IMG/VR virus record: IMGVR_UViG_3300010938_000015
Location: 48,708-87,987 of that record
DNA: 39,280 nucleotides
DNA from: a virus
Strand: one strand, 5' to 3'
The notes under the pieces were generated by a model that saw only the letters and a program-made list of their open reading frames with translations, made no database searches and was not told the DNA's origin. Below are positions 38,801 through 39,280 of this stretch, in pieces. The position numbers were made by a program, and so were the translations under genes. Each line of letters begins with the position of its first letter. Positions within the stretch are counted from its first letter, which is position 1.

Positions 38801-39280
38801 TAAGCTATCGACATGGCTGAAGGGTAAAGTTAGGCTAAAAAGAAACTAGTGGTGCGATGTCGGGTTGGAAAGGGTCTAGACGGCTTTTCCTACCAAATCA
38901 AATCAAATCAATTCTCCGTCTAACACTAAATCTAGGAGCGAGAGAGTGCCAGAGGGTAGTTCTTACACTGTCTAAACCCCTCATAGCGTCATAGACGCCC
39001 CATACTGAATAATTTACGTCTTCGGACGGTTTAAACGAGGTAGTGGTAACATTGCCTCGTCTGGAGGGTTGGTCCAATTCATACGACCAACTGTTTTACT
39101 CCAACAGGTGTGGCCTGCATAATCCTAGTCCCAATCATCATTTTGTAAAGCGATGCTCTTGGTGTTTTTTCTGGCACCTTTTGTTTCAGGTGGGAAAGGG
39201 AGACAGTGTATATTGAAAGGGAAACCATAACACCACACCTAAACAAATTGAAGGAACACCTACTAAACAGTCTAAAGGGC
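38801..39280 (+). ncRNA. Candidate large structured non-coding RNA, continues past the window
   Basis: The last 480 bases hold no convincing gene, have about 43-52% G+C against 20-33% nearby, and contain many helices on the plus strand. Examples: 38809-38814 with 38857-38862; 38877-38883 with 38916-38922; 38986-38990 with 38994-38998; CGTC-UUCG-GACG at 39017-39028; an 11-bp stem with GUAA loop at 39035-39060; a 7-bp stem at 39068-39091; 39175-39179 with 39188-39192; and 39106-39113 with 39233-39240, perfect over 8 bp at long range. UUCG and GNRA loops occur only when read on the plus strand. Phages carry large ornate RNAs (GOLLD, ROOL) in such places; class not assigned. Group I/II introns remain possible. 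Confidence 0.6.

Noticed and set aside
38853-38870. GTGCG start resembling the 5' end of a group II intron
   Set aside because: Only five bases match; no domain V or reverse transcriptase is seen within the window. Left open as one possibility for the structured RNA.
38895-38914. AAATC repeat as a CRISPR or iteron array
   Set aside because: Only three five-base copies plus a variant with no spacers; it lies inside the structured region and is probably a loop.
38801-39280. RNase P RNA, tmRNA or tRNA cluster
   Set aside because: I found none of the conserved words of rnpB or tmRNA and no cloverleaf with a T-loop GTTCGA-type motif on either strand.
1-39280. A bacterial chromosome segment rather than a phage
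   Set aside because: The combination of gp32-like, UvsY-like, short Pol A, flap nuclease and dense overlapping small unknown genes, with no ribosomal, metabolic or tRNA genes, fits a phage far better.

Overview
The window looks like part of the genome of a large tailed bacteriophage. It is AT-rich (roughly a third G+C by eye) and densely packed, with neighbouring genes usually overlapping by a few bases. Almost everything lies on the minus strand. It carries a phage-style replication and recombination set: a DnaE-type DNA polymerase III alpha split over two genes, a DnaB helicase, a gp32-type single-strand binding protein, a UvsY-like protein, RecA, a short family A polymerase, a flap nuclease and a RuvC-type resolvase. 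Two genes contain inteins. No terminase, capsid, tail, integrase or tRNA gene was recognised. Two membrane-anchored plus-strand proteins (a vWA protein and an alpha/alpha-toroid protein) have architectures I associate with Planctomycetes and relatives, so the host may come from that group; this is an inference.

Layout. 1-6370 (minus) is a sugar and glycan cassette: DegT aminotransferase (cut by the window edge), cupin, CgeB-like glycosyltransferase, a small phage protein, two methyltransferases, a GT10-like glycosyltransferase and an intein-bearing GDP-mannose 4,6-dehydratase. 6407-7360 (plus) is a vWA protein, followed by the remains of a frameshifted small gene. 7562-9511 (minus) is thyX with a second intein. 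9693-11412 holds small proteins, a lipoprotein and a membrane-anchored coiled-coil protein. 11407-15954 (minus) has a double-domain GT2 glycosyltransferase, a P-loop kinase and several unknowns. 15956-32923 (minus) is the replication/recombination block, interrupted by three small plus-strand genes. 32954-37200 mixes a protein-kinase-like gene, a GGDEF protein and the toroid protein. 37197-38787 holds a larger unknown and two small genes, one with a single-base frameshift. 38800-39280 has no convincing gene. It is clearly richer in G+C and packed with hairpins that suggest a large structured plus-strand RNA running past the window edge.

How the genes fit together. The replisome is a mixture: cellular-type RecA and PolIII alpha with T4-type accessory proteins (gp32-like, UvsY-like, T4 RNase H-like nuclease). 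The PolIII PHP domain keeps its metal-binding residues and may proofread. ThyX would supply dTMP. The sugar cassette would make a GDP-4-keto-6-deoxymannose-derived sugar and transfer it to a surface or virion glycan. The kinase, the GGDEF protein and the two TonB-like anchored proteins are candidates for host manipulation. Functions are inferred from motifs read by eye; no database search was run.
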